From NCBI GenBank assembly GCA_012976225.1, contig JAAVVG010000022.1:186001-250000 (forward strand): a stretch of DNA of 64,000 nt, given 5' to 3'. This stretch comes from Golubevia sp. BC0850. Its lineage: Eukaryota > Basidiomycota > Exobasidiomycetes > Golubeviales > Golubeviaceae. A program made the translations under genes and the position numbers. Below are positions 1 to 12,558 of the stretch, piece by piece (positions within the stretch are counted from its first letter, which is position 1; every line of letters starts with the position of its first letter). The notes under the pieces are model-generated. The model saw nothing but the letters and a program-made list of their open reading frames with translations. It ran no database searches and was not told the DNA's origin.

Positions 1-1003
1 CTCACTGATAGATCCTTGATCGGCAAGAAGAGGTGAGAAGACGACTCTGTTGGCGATAACGTGCTGCATAATGACAGTAGAGATAGTCTCTTGGTTGACA
101 TTAGCAGTGCTTCCATTAGTTCCCAGGAATTGATTAAGAGCAGCATCCGTTGGAGCGAAGATCGTAACTCCTTTCATGTTATCGATTGTTTGTCCTAATC
201 CTCCCACCGATCTGACAAGCTCCACGATCCTGTCGTGTCCTCCATGGTAACCTACAGTGAAAGTGATATTTCCTGGAACTGACAACATTCTCTTGATAGG
301 TTGAATAGTTAAATCTAAGCCGTCTGAGTTGTACTTGAAGGAGTCTCCATCGAAATCATCGTTGTTAGAACCTTCTACCAGCTGACCTGGTTGCATTGCT
401 ACTGGCAATCCATTTCCACCTGGTAAGTTGACGTAGACGGAAGAAGTCAATAGTGAGTGGCCGACCGTGTGGATGTTCTTTTCAGAAGAGAGGTCAGAGA
501 GATCGATTTGTCCGTTGATTACGTGATAGAGAAGAGCAGCTTGAAGTCTATCCTTGTTGTTACGAACGTTGTCTGGGAGAGGCGCTGCTGCAAAGTTGGT
601 AGGTGCGAATAGACTGGGAAAGTAGGAGACGAGATGAGGTCAGGCTGGGCGTTCAGGCAAGAGGGCGAAACCTCAGCTCCAACTAACGTCTTTGGTCCGT
701 TTGAGCTCATCACGGTCTTGATCAATTCAGGATTGTCTGCGCGCAGAGGAAATTGAGAATAGAAAAGAGAGGCGCGTCAGTCGTAATGAAGAGGAGAAGG
801 GTAGTTTCAGAGGGAGTGGGGTTTGACCAACGATGCTCACCTTTCAACCAACCCGTTAGAGTCGAAAAGTCTCCTTTGGAGTTCAATGCATCCAAGAGAC
901 CCGAAGCACCATCTCTTCGTACGATCCGAGAAGGATGAGCTGAGGTGAAAGTGGATAGTAGTAGAAGGGCGGGTAGGACGAAACTGAAGGAGGTGAAACG
1001 CAT
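1..1003 (-). CDS. Fasciclin (FAS1)-domain secreted protein, 3' end outside window
   Basis: Exons 1003-841, 736-688 and 613-1, running off the window. The protein starts with a clear signal peptide (MRFTSFSFVLPALLLLSTFT, likely cleaved after TSA, about residue 22). A FAS1 domain follows: the H1-type motif KTLFAPTNFA is created exactly at the second splice junction, and later come LLYHVINGQ and a second FAS1-like block (VTIFAPTDAALNQFL, then VMQHHVIANRVV). FAS1 proteins are extracellular or GPI-anchored adhesion proteins; whether this one has a GPI signal cannot be seen because the C-terminus is missing. The donor at 687 (gttagt) was chosen over the one at 671 because only it restores the FAS1 motif. 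Family call firm, function inferred. Confidence 0.88.
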
Positions 1004-2811
1004 GGTCGGTATGGTTGAGGTTGATTGAAGAGAGTTGGAGATTCCAAAAGAAAGTGGTTGAATGTAAAGAATGTGATGAGGATCAAAAGAGAGTGGGATG
1101 AGAGTGAGGCTGAGAGTGAGGCTGAGAAATGAGGCTGAGAAATGAGAAGGGAGAGGATGAAGCGTGAAGGCAGATGGAGAGATCCTCTAACCAAAATCAG
1201 AAAGTTGACTCCCTTTATACTATTGCCGTGATTTCATATTCAGCCCCTGTCAATTTTGGTCTGGTTCCTCTCACTATGTATCTCACTTCCACATTCGGAA
1301 TGTGAAGAAGAAGGGAATTTGAGGAGTTCGTCCAGAACGCGTTCTCGAATGACGAGTTAGTGAAAACTCGTCACCCCCTTTTTTGAATGCCTCTCCCCTT
1401 CTTCAAAGAAAACGCGTCGGAATCTTCGAGAAGGGACGAAACCGTCCAACACGTTCAAATATCTGAATCGAACATCAGAAAGACGTTGGCCACGAAAGAA
1501 GAGAGGTGTAAAGATTAGAGAGGATCCCAATCTTTCGCCTTCACGCTCCCAGTCAGCAGGTATCTATCTGGCTGAGCATTCACAAATGCAAATCGCCAAA
1601 CAGACAGTAAAGCACTCTCTTGAGAAGATGGGGCTCGAAGAGGGTCGGGACATTCAATTGCAGTCGATGAGCCAGGTACGGAAGGCTAACAATAAGCAAA
1701 GGAGATTGGCTTCAAGAGGAGGCAGAGATTGAGGTCTATCCCGAACAAACTCACAAACGAGCTTCTACTACTTGTTTTGAAGCGAAAAGGTGTACATATA
1801 CTAGCATCTTCGTTGGAAGCGTTGCTCCGTCGTCTTGTCTCCTTGCTTTCTTTCTAGAGCTTCTCTGACCCATCTCCTATTTACTAGTCATACAGAGATT
1901 GATTCTAGCAGCTCGCCGTTGTCGAGAGTCCTGCCATAAGAGTCTCTTGAAGGGTAATAAAGATCAGAATGAGTTCGAGTTAGGCTCTGCGCCCAAGATT
2001 CCAAACTGAAAGAACGAAATCAGCAACTCAGCGTCTCTACCTGGAGTTCACATTCGACAACCGAGGTCGGTAGTTCATTGTGACGAGAGAGCGAAGATGA
2101 AGAGAGGACTCGTAGAGCAGAAGGGCTAGCATGATAGCAGCCTCTTAGGTAGACTTAAGCCGCCCAGCTGAGCATCTGTTTACGATCTATCTGACCTAAT
2201 CTGCTAGTGTATTGACACTCACTCTCTTGGATCCATCCTTTCAAGACCGAGCGAAGCGACCTCAGAAGTGCTGCAGGTTCAAGGGAGCACCCAACTCCAA
2301 TCCTCAGACCTTTGCATATCCCTGATCATCTACTCACCTAAAGGGATCAATCTTTTAGTGATTCTTCATCTCTTTCCAATTGGTGTGTACTCCTGAGACT
2401 GCGGGTAGTGAATTGATAGACTCTCTCCCTCTACTGACCCCAGCTTGAGATCAACCGCCGTCCTATTCCTCACCTTCCAATGCAAGGAAGCTCAGCTACA
2501 TCTCAAATTATGATGTCTTTCCCTCTAACAAATTGAGACTCGAGGCGTGGGACTCCACTGGAAGCTCAGTGAGGACCGAGTTGCTGAAGAGTTAGAGTAA
2601 GACCAGCGGTTGGAGAAGAAGTCTTGCTCTTGAGGTGAAGGTCGATTCTGGTCTTGAGGGGAATTGGAAGGATCTACCAAATCCAGCATTCAAAGAGGAG
2701 ATCGTTGGAAGGGGTTTGGTGATGGGAGTAAAAGTCAAAAAGTTCTTTCTTCCCTTCTCCCTTCCCACTTCCCACTCTCCTTCCCTCCTCAGGCTCAGCA
2801 ATTTGGGCAGC
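1004..2811. other. Intergenic stretch, no gene recognised
   Basis: About 1.8 kb between the divergent fasciclin and MFS genes. Open frames here are short, lack splice-supported continuation and resemble nothing I recognise. The part next to the fasciclin start holds a short tandem repeat (separate entry). The part just upstream of 2812 is pyrimidine-rich and probably the 5' UTR or promoter of the transporter. No tRNA-like box A/box B pair was seen. Confidence 0.5.
1106..1146. repeat. Short tandem repeat, 12-13 bp unit, about three copies
   Basis: The 10-mer gaggctgaga occurs at 1106, 1118 and 1131, so the unit alternates between 12 and 13 bp and ends at about 1146. It lies about 100 bp upstream of the fasciclin start codon, in the probable promoter or 5' UTR. 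It is too short to be a classical minisatellite. Confidence 0.75.
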
Positions 2812-5139
2812 ATGACCGATCCCTTGCATTTTCAGACGCAAGCGAAAGACGAAGATTTCAAGAGAGTATCCAATTCCTCAGAAAAGATCAAGAATGAAGG
2901 AGAGAAGACCAAAAGAGAAGGAGCATCCTCATCAAGTGAAGTAGCAAAGACTGAGTTGCAAGAACGGACATCAGTACTGGATGAAGCTCAGAGTACTAGA
3001 CAACAAAATACTATGGAGAATCAAGTCCCAGATCCTCAAGGTGGTACTGGCACAAGAGTCGATCCCAAAGCGTCAAAACCTATTCACCATCGTCAATTAC
3101 CAGAACCGTCTTATCCAAGTTATACTCTTCCAATTTCCAGAATGAGAAGAAGAGAACCAGGAATAACCTACATTGATTGGGAGGAGAATGATAAGGAGAA
3201 TCCTTTCAACTGGAAACGGAGTGAGTTCAGAGCGCAACGGGAAGGTGAAAGAGAAATGCTAACAATCTTCTTGATATCATGTTCCTTTTCACAGAAAGAA
3301 AACGAAATTTCCTTTTGATTGGTTTTCTCTTCGCTACTGCAACTGTCATGAATTCATCTTCTTATACGATGGCCTCGAAAAGTGTCACTGAAGATCTTTC
3401 CACCTCGAATTTGGCTTTCACTTCTGGATCTACCTCTTTTTTAGTTGGAGTGGCTATAGCACCTTTAGTTTCGAGTCCTACCAGTGAAGGTGAGAACGAA
3501 GTTTCAGAAGGTGAAAGCGTCTCGAAAAGTCAAAACTGATGCGTGATCTAGCTATGCTGATAACGACAGCGTCTTTCGACCTCACTTCCGTCTTTAGTAT
3601 TTGGCAGAAAGCAAGTCTTCATCTTCAGCAGCGCACTCTTTTCTTTCACATTCCTACCTCAAGCTTTAGCTCCAAATATCGAAACTGTGATCATCACCAG
3701 ATTTTTCCAAGGTGAGGTCGATCGCCACACACAAGTTGATCTCTAACCATCGCTCTTCCTAACAAGCCGTCTTCTCATTCCTTCGCAGGTCTGGCAGCTT
3801 CGACCGGCAACACGCTAGTAGCGGGATCAATTTCAGATCTCTACTCATCCAATTCGAGAGGACCTGTTATCATGCTCTTCTCACTCTTTATCTTCATAGG
3901 TCAATCTTTAGGTCCTTTCCTTTCAGGCTTCATCTCAACCCATACCACCTGGAGATGGATCTTTTGGTTTCAATTTATTATCTCTTGTCTCTCGTTTCTT
4001 TCTATGGTTCTATTTCTTGAGGAATCCAGAGGGATTGTTTTACTTTCTCGTAGAGCTAGTAGATTCACTCGGAATGAAGAGCAGTTGGGAAGGGAAGGAA
4101 AAGTTTATAGAACCTCTTCAGAAGACGAAAGAGCAAATATTGGAATCATGATTAGGTTCTCCTTGATCAGACCGGTTTACTTTCTGTTTAGAGAGGTGAT
4201 CGTTGGAATGATAGCACTTTGGGTTGGAACTTGTTGGGGGATCATTAGTTTGTTTATTGGGAGCATTAAGATCGTTTTTGAGGGCTATGGATGGGGTTAT
4301 GGACAAATTGGTGAGTTGGACCATAGATTGAGTTGTCTAGTCCTCGAGTTTTAAAGAGCGAAGCAGAGTTCAACAGTTTCTGAAGTTCTCTTGACGACGT
4401 CCACCTCGCCGATGCTTCCCTCCACGCCCTCTCCTCGACTCACCAGGCATAGTCTACCTCGCCATCGGACTCGGAGGTACTCTGGGCTATCTAGGAAACC
4501 TCCTTCAAGAAAGGCTTTATCAAAAGAAATGTAGTGGAGGAATCAAACCTGCTCCAGAGGCTCGACTGCCTTGGGCTTGCTTTGGAGCATTATTCTTCCC
4601 TGCAGCTCTATTCTTTTTCGCTTGGACTGGTAGACCTTTCGTATCGCCTGTTCCTCCGATCTTCGCTTTGGTTCTTTTGAATGCTAGTGAGTCCAATGGA
4701 GTCTTCTTGAACTTTCTGTCTCTCGTCTCATGACTTCAACGGCGGGGAGTTCAAATGCCCCGACCATTCAGAGACCCACCCCTCTTACCCAAATCCAATA
4801 CTAATATTCTCTCTATCAGGTATCTACTGGATTCACGTCTCAGTGATAAGTTACATCGGGGATTGCTTTGAACGCTACACTTCATCAGGTTTGGCTGCAG
4901 TTTACGTCTTTCAAGTTTTGTTGTCCGCCTTCTTTCCTCTCTTTGTAGACGGAATGTATCGTGGTCTGGGACCTCCAGTGGCTTCTTCGGTTTTAGCTGG
5001 GATTGCATTGCTGTTGGGAAGTTGTCCGTTCTTGTTATTGAGGTTTGGGGAGGATTTAAGAAGAAGAAGTAAGGTCGTTAGACAGTTGGAGCAAGATGAA
5101 TTCGATTTAATGATTAAAGACTTAGAGCTGTCCTCGTAA
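2812..5139 (+). CDS. MFS drug:H+ antiporter (DHA1-like multidrug transporter)
   Basis: Exons 2812-3220, 3295-3489, 3598-3711, 3789-4310, 4447-4686 and 4820-5139 give 599 aa. A long hydrophilic N-tail (about 135 aa) ends in a DWEENDKENPFNW-type stretch that precedes the first helix in fungal multidrug transporters. TM segments follow: FLLIGFLFATATVMNSS, then the loop SEVFGRKQVF corresponding to MFS motif A, then ALAPNIETVIITRFFQG and SLGPFLSGFISTHTTWRWIFW (motif C region). About 12 TM segments are expected in the plasma membrane. Likely exports small toxic compounds by proton antiport; the substrate is unknown. In-frame ATGs also occur at 2722; 2812 was preferred because translation there starts after a pyrimidine tract and gives a normal-looking N-terminus. 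Confidence 0.88.
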
Positions 5140-5475
5140 AAGTTACTTTTGAAGGACTGCAAGGAGTTTCTGTGCATGTTGATAGGGAGTGAGAGGTGAC
5201 AAGAGAGATCCTCCGTGATGGGATAGAGAGTCTCCCTCTCTTCAGAAATCGAGCTCTTGCGAGTTTTTGAGTAGTTCCTAGCGAATTCTAAAGCCTTGTT
5301 ATTTGCCAGAGGACTGAAAGTAGCATTTGATTCGGGTAGGATTCGATTGGCCGGCGAAGAAGCAGATGGCTCTCGAGCCATCTGAATTTCTATAGCACAG
5401 TCTTCGAAATTCTCTAGAGTTCTGCCGTTTCCTTCTCTTCCTCCCAACCACCACTCCTTCACTTTCCTCTACAAA

Positions 5476-8126
5476 ATGATTTACGATCCAATTGCCAAAG
5501 GAGGACAAATTTCATGGTTAGCTTCTCTTAACCCTCTAGAACATACTATCGATGGATCAAACAGATTCCTTCGTAAGAGGTGAGTAACACAGAGATAGAT
5601 AACCAGCTTTTTCTCTTCCCTTCTCCTCTCCTTCTGTCCTGTCCCATACCTTTTCTTTTCATTTGAAATCTCTAACTTCTATCTGACCCTTTCTGCTGTC
5701 TTCTACTGCCTCTCCTCTTTTGATTTACTGTTCGTCCTACCCACCCCACCTGCTCTGCCCCATCCCTCTCTGTACAGTTCTATCATTGCTACTATTGGTC
5801 CAAAGACCAAGTCAGTAGAGATGCTAAGTGCTCTTCGCAAGGCTGGTATGAACATTGGTGAGTTACACGGCGTTCAGAAAGCAATCGCAGCTATAAAGGG
5901 CAAGAAGGTCAAAGCTGGGAAGATAGGTTTTAGGGTCAGGCAGAAAGAGCTCCTCTGCTATCAATTCAGAAGCTCTGGGTTTGAAATGCTCGGATTCGAA
6001 TTTTCGAGATCCATTGAAAGGTTCTCCATGCCTTGAAAACTCTCCAATTCGCCTTGATCTCTCGGTGGAACCAAGAGCGAGAGAGAATTTCTTCCTAGGC
6101 CCTCAGTAACCTCACCTCCTTTCTCCCCTTGAAATCCCTTCCTAGTCCGTCTCAATGCCTCTCATGGATCTCACGAATATTTCTCTGAAGTAGTTAACAA
6201 CGCTCGTGAAGCTGTCAAGTGTGAGTGAAAGAAATGAAGGAAGCACAGGTGAAAACAGAATTGGGAAGCTTATCTCTCTGATCCCACCCTCCGCCCCATC
6301 CTGATAGCTACCGATGGACGTCCTCTTGCCATTGCTCTTGACACTGTGAGCAAATCTCTATGTATAATCACTTCTCTTGCAGCGAGCTTAGAGGGATCTC
6401 GAAATCTGACTTTCTTCCCCTCCCCCACATTCATTTCCTTTTTTACAGAAAGGACCAGAGATGCGTACTGGAATGATGATCAACGGAGAAGATGTGAGTC
6501 TTTGACAAGCACCTGCCTGAAATGATAGCGAGTACAGCTATCGACTCTTTTGGCATCTTCCCTCCAACTTTCACTTTCCAGGTCAAAATCTCCATTGGGC
6601 ACGAGTTCTACGTCACCACTGATGACAAATATGCTGAACAGGGATCATCTGACTATCTTTACATTGATTACAAGAATCTTCCAAAGAAGGTTGAAGTCGG
6701 ACGTAACATCTTCATCGATGATGGTAAGAACTCAAAGAAAAGTCAAGGAAGATTCGACTCTTCCCTTTTCTGATCTGCTTTTGTTTTCCCTCCCTTCGTT
6801 CCACAGGTATCCTTTCACTCGAAGTTGTTGCTATCGAATCAGACACCATGGTCAAAGTTCGCGCTGTCAACAACGGAACTTTATCCAACAAGAAAGGAGT
6901 CAATCTTCCATTAACCGACGTAGATCTTCCAGCCATTTCCGAAAAAGATCGTCAAGACATTCTGTTCGCAGTTGAGAACGACTTAGATATGATTTTCGCC
7001 TCTTTCATTCGTAGAGGTTCAGATGTTAGAACGATTCGTGAAATCTTAGGAGAAAAAGGAGCTCACATTAAAATCATTTCTAAAGTTGAAAACCATCAAG
7101 GAGTCATGAATTTTGATGAGATTTTGAGAGAATCAGATGGCATCATGGTTGCAAGAGGAGATTTAGGAATCGAAATTCCAGCCCCTCAAGTTTTCATGGC
7201 TCAAAAAATGATGATTGCTAAATGTAACATTGCTGGAAAACCTAGTATCTGTGCTACTCAAATGTTAGAATCTATGATCGTTAACAACAGACCTACTAGA
7301 GCGGAGGTTTCAGATGTCGCCAATGCAGTTTTAGATGGTGCTGATTGTGTTATGTTATCTGGAGAAACTGCTAAAGGTGCTTATCCTCTAGATGCTGTTA
7401 GGATGATGGCTGAAACCGCCTTCTTGGCGGAACAGTCTATCTCATACATTCCTCTCTTCAACGAAATGAGAAGTTTAACTCAAGTCCCAACTGAAACTTC
7501 GGAAACTGTCGCCATGGCTGCTGTTTCAGCTTCTTTGGAACAGAGAGCTGGAGCTATTCTTTTAATGTCTACTTCTGGTAACACTGCTCGGTTGGTTTCT
7601 AAATACAGACCAAGTTGTCCTATCTTGACTAGTGAGTAGATCTTTGAAGAGGTTTACACCGTTTGATCTTGGCAAATTTCGATCCCTTCCTGACCTTCTT
7701 TGTCTCGTCTCCTCTTCATCTTCCCAGTCACTCGTGACATTCACACTGCCCGAGATGTGCACTTGTACAGAGGAGCTTATCCTTTCCTTTACCCACACCC
7801 ACGTCCAGAAGACAATGGAATGTGGCAAGAAGATGTTGACAACAGAATCAAGTGAGTGACCGAAGCTCTTCTTTTTGTCGACTCGCTGTCGAATTACAGA
7901 TCCTTCCTTCTCACCTTTCAACAACTCTCTCTCTCTTCTACCTCCCTACAGATACGGTCTATCTGAGGCCCTTAAGCTCGGAATCATCGAAAAGGGTGAC
8001 ACTGTCATCGCCCTTCAAGGATGGCGTGGAGGTCAAGGACACACCAACTCTCTTCGTGTCCTATCTGTCCCTGAACTCAAGAGTGAATTCGCTCTTGAGG
8101 GAACGGGAAGACCAGCCAAGGAGTAG
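5476..8126 (+). CDS. PYK1: Pyruvate kinase
   Basis: Nine exons (5476-5579, 5778-5857, 6146-6220, 6308-6345, 6449-6493, 6582-6723, 6807-7631, 7728-7851, 7952-8126) give 535 aa, a normal length. It makes ATP and pyruvate from phosphoenolpyruvate and ADP in the cytosol, the last step of glycolysis. Hallmarks in order: [11 protein letters not shown], a [12 protein letters not shown] barrel strand, [25 protein letters not shown] (the metal and active-site loop), [21 protein letters not shown], and a C-terminal regulatory domain with [14 protein letters not shown]. The first introns are 198 and 288 nt, longer than the local norm, which is common in highly expressed fungal glycolytic genes. The 3' end is convergent with the Med5-like gene, 261 bp away. 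Confidence 0.97.
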
Positions 8127-8387
8127 ATTCATCTCTGCCTTCTGTTCGCTTTTCCTATCTCTCTTCAAATTGCTCGATTCATCAACAGTGTTTTCATTTT
8201 CGTCACCCATCCAATTTTCCCTCAGTTCGTAGAAGAGCTATTTTGCTCCATTTCCAAAGACCCCAAATGCTTCAGTTCAGTTTTTTATCATGTAGATTTC
8301 TCCCTTAACCCCTTTTGTTTTGTTATCGCAGCAATTCCTGGTATTTCAATCGAGAAGAAAAGGAGAATGAGTTGTGATTTGATTGAC

Positions 8388-11300
8388 CTATGGTTTAGTG
8401 GTAGTTGTATCTAGGAAAGAGTAGAAGACGGTGTTCAAGGCCTGAGAAATACAAGCGGGAGTTGGTACAGAGAGTAGGACTTGAGCTACGAGAGGAAGTG
8501 AGTTTGAAGGAGAGGAAAGCCTCGGATTCTCATTCTGAGATTGAATTCTAGCGAGTCTTAAAGCTAAAGTCTCTCCAAGTGAAATCAATTGATCTTTCAG
8601 CTTTCCATTCTCGGCCAGCTCAGTGGCTAGGATCAGGGTCTGACTAAGAGATTGAGAGCGTGCTAGAGCCAATGAGATCTGAGAGGGAGAGTTGAATTGA
8701 GGATCCAGATCATCTTGAAGTTGGAGGGATTGAACGAATGTCTTGAGTAAGCTGAGGTCGTTTGTAGAACCTAGGAGCAGCTTAGACGCGATCGACTTTT
8801 GAATTTCTACAACTTGAGGCGCTGGAATTGATAGAACCGAGTGATCTATCAGTTGAGTAGAAAGATATTGAAGAGTTGAAGTTGATGGAATCGAAGAACA
8901 AAGCTCGGGGATGCTGATAGAACTCCCAAATCGATCAGAGAACAAGCGTCGAAGAGCCTCGCTGGCATCGATGACCAGGCCTATTTCACATAGAGAAATT
9001 GGAGAGAACGAGAGAATAAAAGGAGAGGACTGAGGTCAGCAAACATGTCCATTTAGCAAGAGTCAACAAAGGGAATGTAAACACCACTCACCTGTTCTGA
9101 TCGTTTCGAATTTCAGACGCAAAGCAGCCAAATCTGAACTTCCGCCTTCCGAGAGCTCAGAAGCCAAACCTTCGGCTTCATTGATGACGTTCTTGATCTC
9201 GCTCGATGCAAGTTGAAGTGCAAAAGAAGGGCAACCTTCATTGACTAGCAGCATGCTAAGAGCTTCTAAGAGGACTTTCTTCTTGACCATGTCTTTAGGA
9301 GCTACTCTGACGATTTGAGGGCGCTTCTGAGCTTCCGTTCCATTTTGTTCTCCAGAAGAAGAGACCGAGAAAGGAGGCTGAGAAACCAGCTCTTGCAGTA
9401 ATCTTGAAAGAACTCCAGGTAATGTCCATGAAAGAATTGGGTTGCTAAAGTAGGTGAGACCACTTTTCAACGTCTCCAGATCGATGAGTCCAGCTGCGGA
9501 AGCTCTGATGCATTGAGACGCGAGAGTTGGAGCTAGGCGTAAGAGAGTCTGAGGAGAAGAAGTTCTGTAGGTAAAAAGGGACAAGATAATCTGTCAGCAA
9601 CGGCGAGAATTCATTGGAAGGGTTGAACAGGGAGTTGCTTACCGAATGAGTTCATCTGGAATTCCTTCGCTATCGAAGAACGCTGTTATCCAGCTATCTA
9701 TCAAAGTCTGCTCCTCCGATGGTAGGGTTGAGAGAACGTGAACGGCAGAAGCGGATCGAAGGAATCGAGGCAAAAAGATGCTAGGTCCTAGATGAGAATC
9801 CAGATCTGTGTGAAGCTGATAGCGTTGAACGCATAGCTGAATGAATAGCAGAATTCCTCCTAGCGTGATTGGTTCGTCGCAGAGCTGTCCTAAGTCCTCT
9901 CTGTCGAAAAGGGAAGCCATGGCTCCGAGTAGAGCTCGTGGAGCTACGTAGAGTAGCAGGGCATCGACGACTGCAGTGTTCTCTCCTAGCACTTTGCATG
10001 CGTGACTGAGAGTCTCCAACTGGTGCTCTGAGGAAGAAGCCCAGAAGGAAAGTGCCTGGCGATGTGGAGAATAGATGAAGGGTCAGAAACCAGCGAGCTG
10101 GAACGCTGGATTTCCCTATTGACTGGACTCACTTCAGATAGCTGAGTAGCGAAAGCTCTTTGCGCTCCGTAATCAGAGAGAAGACGCTCCAAGAGATCCG
10201 ATAAATCGTCGGACATGAGCCGCTGAAATGCGTGGGCCTGCGATGCGAGAACCAGGTGAAGAGGAGATCAAAGGCAGGACAAAGATCAGAAGCTCAACAC
10301 ACAGATGTGTTCGGAAGAGCTCGAGCTGGAGAAATACTCGCCTCCAAGGGGCCCTTGTTTCCCTCTGTGACTTGCATAGACGATTCCGCCTCCGATCGAA
10401 AGGTTTGAGCGAGAGATGCTAGATCCTGAGATACTGTCTCACTCTTCTGTGAAATTTCGTTGACCAATTTCTGATCGATCAAGTTCAGCCCTTGTAAGGA
10501 GCGAAGCAAGAACGCTCTGATCGGCCTGTGGGGCTGTGAACTGAGGGATCGTTTCAGATCAGCACTCCTATACGACTACGATGATTTGCTGCTTGGTACT
10601 CACTCTGTATCCATGAGAATGTCATTCATAGATACGTCCGTACTTGAGGTTGCCTCACTCCTTTCCGCAGAAGAGACATGCTTGAGCTCACATGCCGAAA
10701 GAGCTTCATCTCCACAGGCGAAGAAGGCTCTCACAACCTTTCCCACGCAGTCGAAAGAACTCTCAGATGATAGTGAAGGCCTTTGAGCCTCTAGGGAAGA
10801 TAAAATCTCAGGAATCTGGGTAGAAATTGGGATTATACGAAAGATGAGGTTTCTGCAGGGACAACTTCGATCTGATCGGATGGCAGTCACTCACCAATCC
10901 AGCTAGCACATCGATCCAGAGAGCGCCTTCAGATCCAAGCCTAATCGACCGGGTTCCACCAGGAGTGAATCCATCTTTCCGCTGGTTGACTACCTCCTGG
11001 GCGTCAGTGCGACTGATCAGACTCGTCACTCCCAGAAACAGAGAGAGGTAGAATCTCGTGTGAACCAAAGCGCAAGTGCCCTCATCGTTTGACTCTGCTC
11101 GCTTTTGAGCTTGGATGAGAAGGCGAGCAGCTTCTATTTTCGATGAGGAGCGCCTAGTCTTGCAAGCCTGTTGACCAAAGAGAGAAGGAAGGGAGAAAGG
11201 TGAGTTGTGCGAGGAGAGATCCGTTGTCCTTTTCACTTTGGACCCACCAAGTACTGCAGCAAGACCAAAGTCTCGGAACCGATCAATGACTCTATTTCAG

Positions 11301-12448
11301 ATATCTTCAAGTTGCTTGAACCAGGCTCGAGGAGCGCATTCAACCTAGGATTACCCTTCCACTGACCAGATGCTGGAACTCTCAGATCTGGATGGAAACG
11401 ACTCTTCTTCGGCTCCTTTGAATCCATTTCCATGGAAGTAGAATCTGCTCCCAAGCTCGCTAAAATAAGTTTGATGGATTGAAGGGAAGCTGCCTCCACT
11501 TGAAGACCGGAAGCAGCACATAGCTCCAACCCTCCCTCGACGAGACGTAAAGTTTCTGAACTTTCATTGGCCGCTCCAGACGCCTTCTCGATTTGACCAG
11601 CTCTAGAAGTCTCTCTCGAAAGAGCGCGATTTGCAGGTCCAGAGAGGATCTGAATGGCCAGAGTTCTGGATAGAGGAGAAGGTGTTCCAGAGAAGCTCAT
11701 TTGAAAAAGCGAAACTGTTGCTTGAATGAGCAGCAAAGCCGGACTGGTACCATGAGTTGGAGTCGCTAAAGGATCTGATCGAATGGCTCTGAACAGCTCT
11801 AGAAGACTCTCTTCGGAATCCAAGGCTATTAGAAATCCCATGGCCTCCAGTTCCACGCAGACGGCTTCGACTGATGCTGGCTGAAGAGAAGTTGGACCTT
11901 CCAGGTTCCATGAAATGCAAACGGCTAGTAGAGTGATGAGCACATCCCTCGAGCTGCAGAGTGAGGTGATTTGATTTGCAACTACTTGGGAGTCTTCGAT
12001 GCCACGGCCTAAGATGGCAACACGAAGGTACTGAAGGAGGAGAGAAGGCGGAGGTGCTGAAACCAGGATGTGCGATAGCAGTGTTCCTGCAGAGATGAAG
12101 AATTTGATACAATCTACTCAGAACTGCCCTTTTAGACTGTTTGATAGGTTGATTTCCACACTCACTGGCTAGCAGAGCGTCGAGGGCAGCCGAAATGGAT
12201 GATTCCAAATCATCCTCGAAGTGTTTCCTCTTCGCTTGTCGCACATAGGAGAGCCACTGTAGACAATAAGTGTAGAGATCTGTTATCAATATCAAATGAA
12301 TCCAGTATCGAGGTCGAGGAGAAGGAGCAACTGCTATCAGATTGAAGCTTACCTTGTCAGGAGAGATCGACTTGCAATAGCACCTCGTTATGATCTTTGA
12401 GAGGTCTCTTTCGTAGTAATTCATTTCATTGCTGTCTTCTATTGCCAT
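8388..12448 (-). CDS. MED5: Probable Mediator complex subunit Med5 (Nut1)
   Basis: Ten exons (12448-12353, 12256-12166, 12086-11248, 11167-10895, 10815-10604, 10525-10342, 10237-10133, 10019-9643, 9564-9092, 8980-8388) give 1080 aa, the size expected for fungal Med5/Nut1. The protein is almost entirely helical. The central block with ITAFFDSEGIPDELIR, TLLRLAPTLASQCIRA and GLIDLETLKSGLTYF matches what I recall of the Med5 core. Med5 sits in the Mediator tail and links activators to RNA polymerase II. Family assignment is from memory of the motif pattern and could be wrong; a HEAT-type scaffold is the alternative. Exon 6 ends at an apparent GC donor. The start codon is 110 bp from that of the divergent MFS gene. 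Confidence 0.68.
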
Positions 12449-12558
12449 GATCAGACAAGAGAGCAGCAGTTTAGGGTCGGTTGAATGAGAAGAGAAGATT
12501 GCCAACCAAATCTAAATCGATCTCGTTTTCTCATCCTCGTCTCAACCCCATCAGTGCG

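Noticed and set aside
4911-5462. 183-codon minus-strand frame opposite the end of the MFS transporter
   Set aside because: It is antisense to a well-supported exon and has no domain; frames opposite conserved coding sequence are often open by chance.
11603-12505. 300-codon second minus-strand frame within the Med5-like gene
   Set aside because: It only opens by reading through introns that splice cleanly; the other frame gives consistent phases and helical protein.
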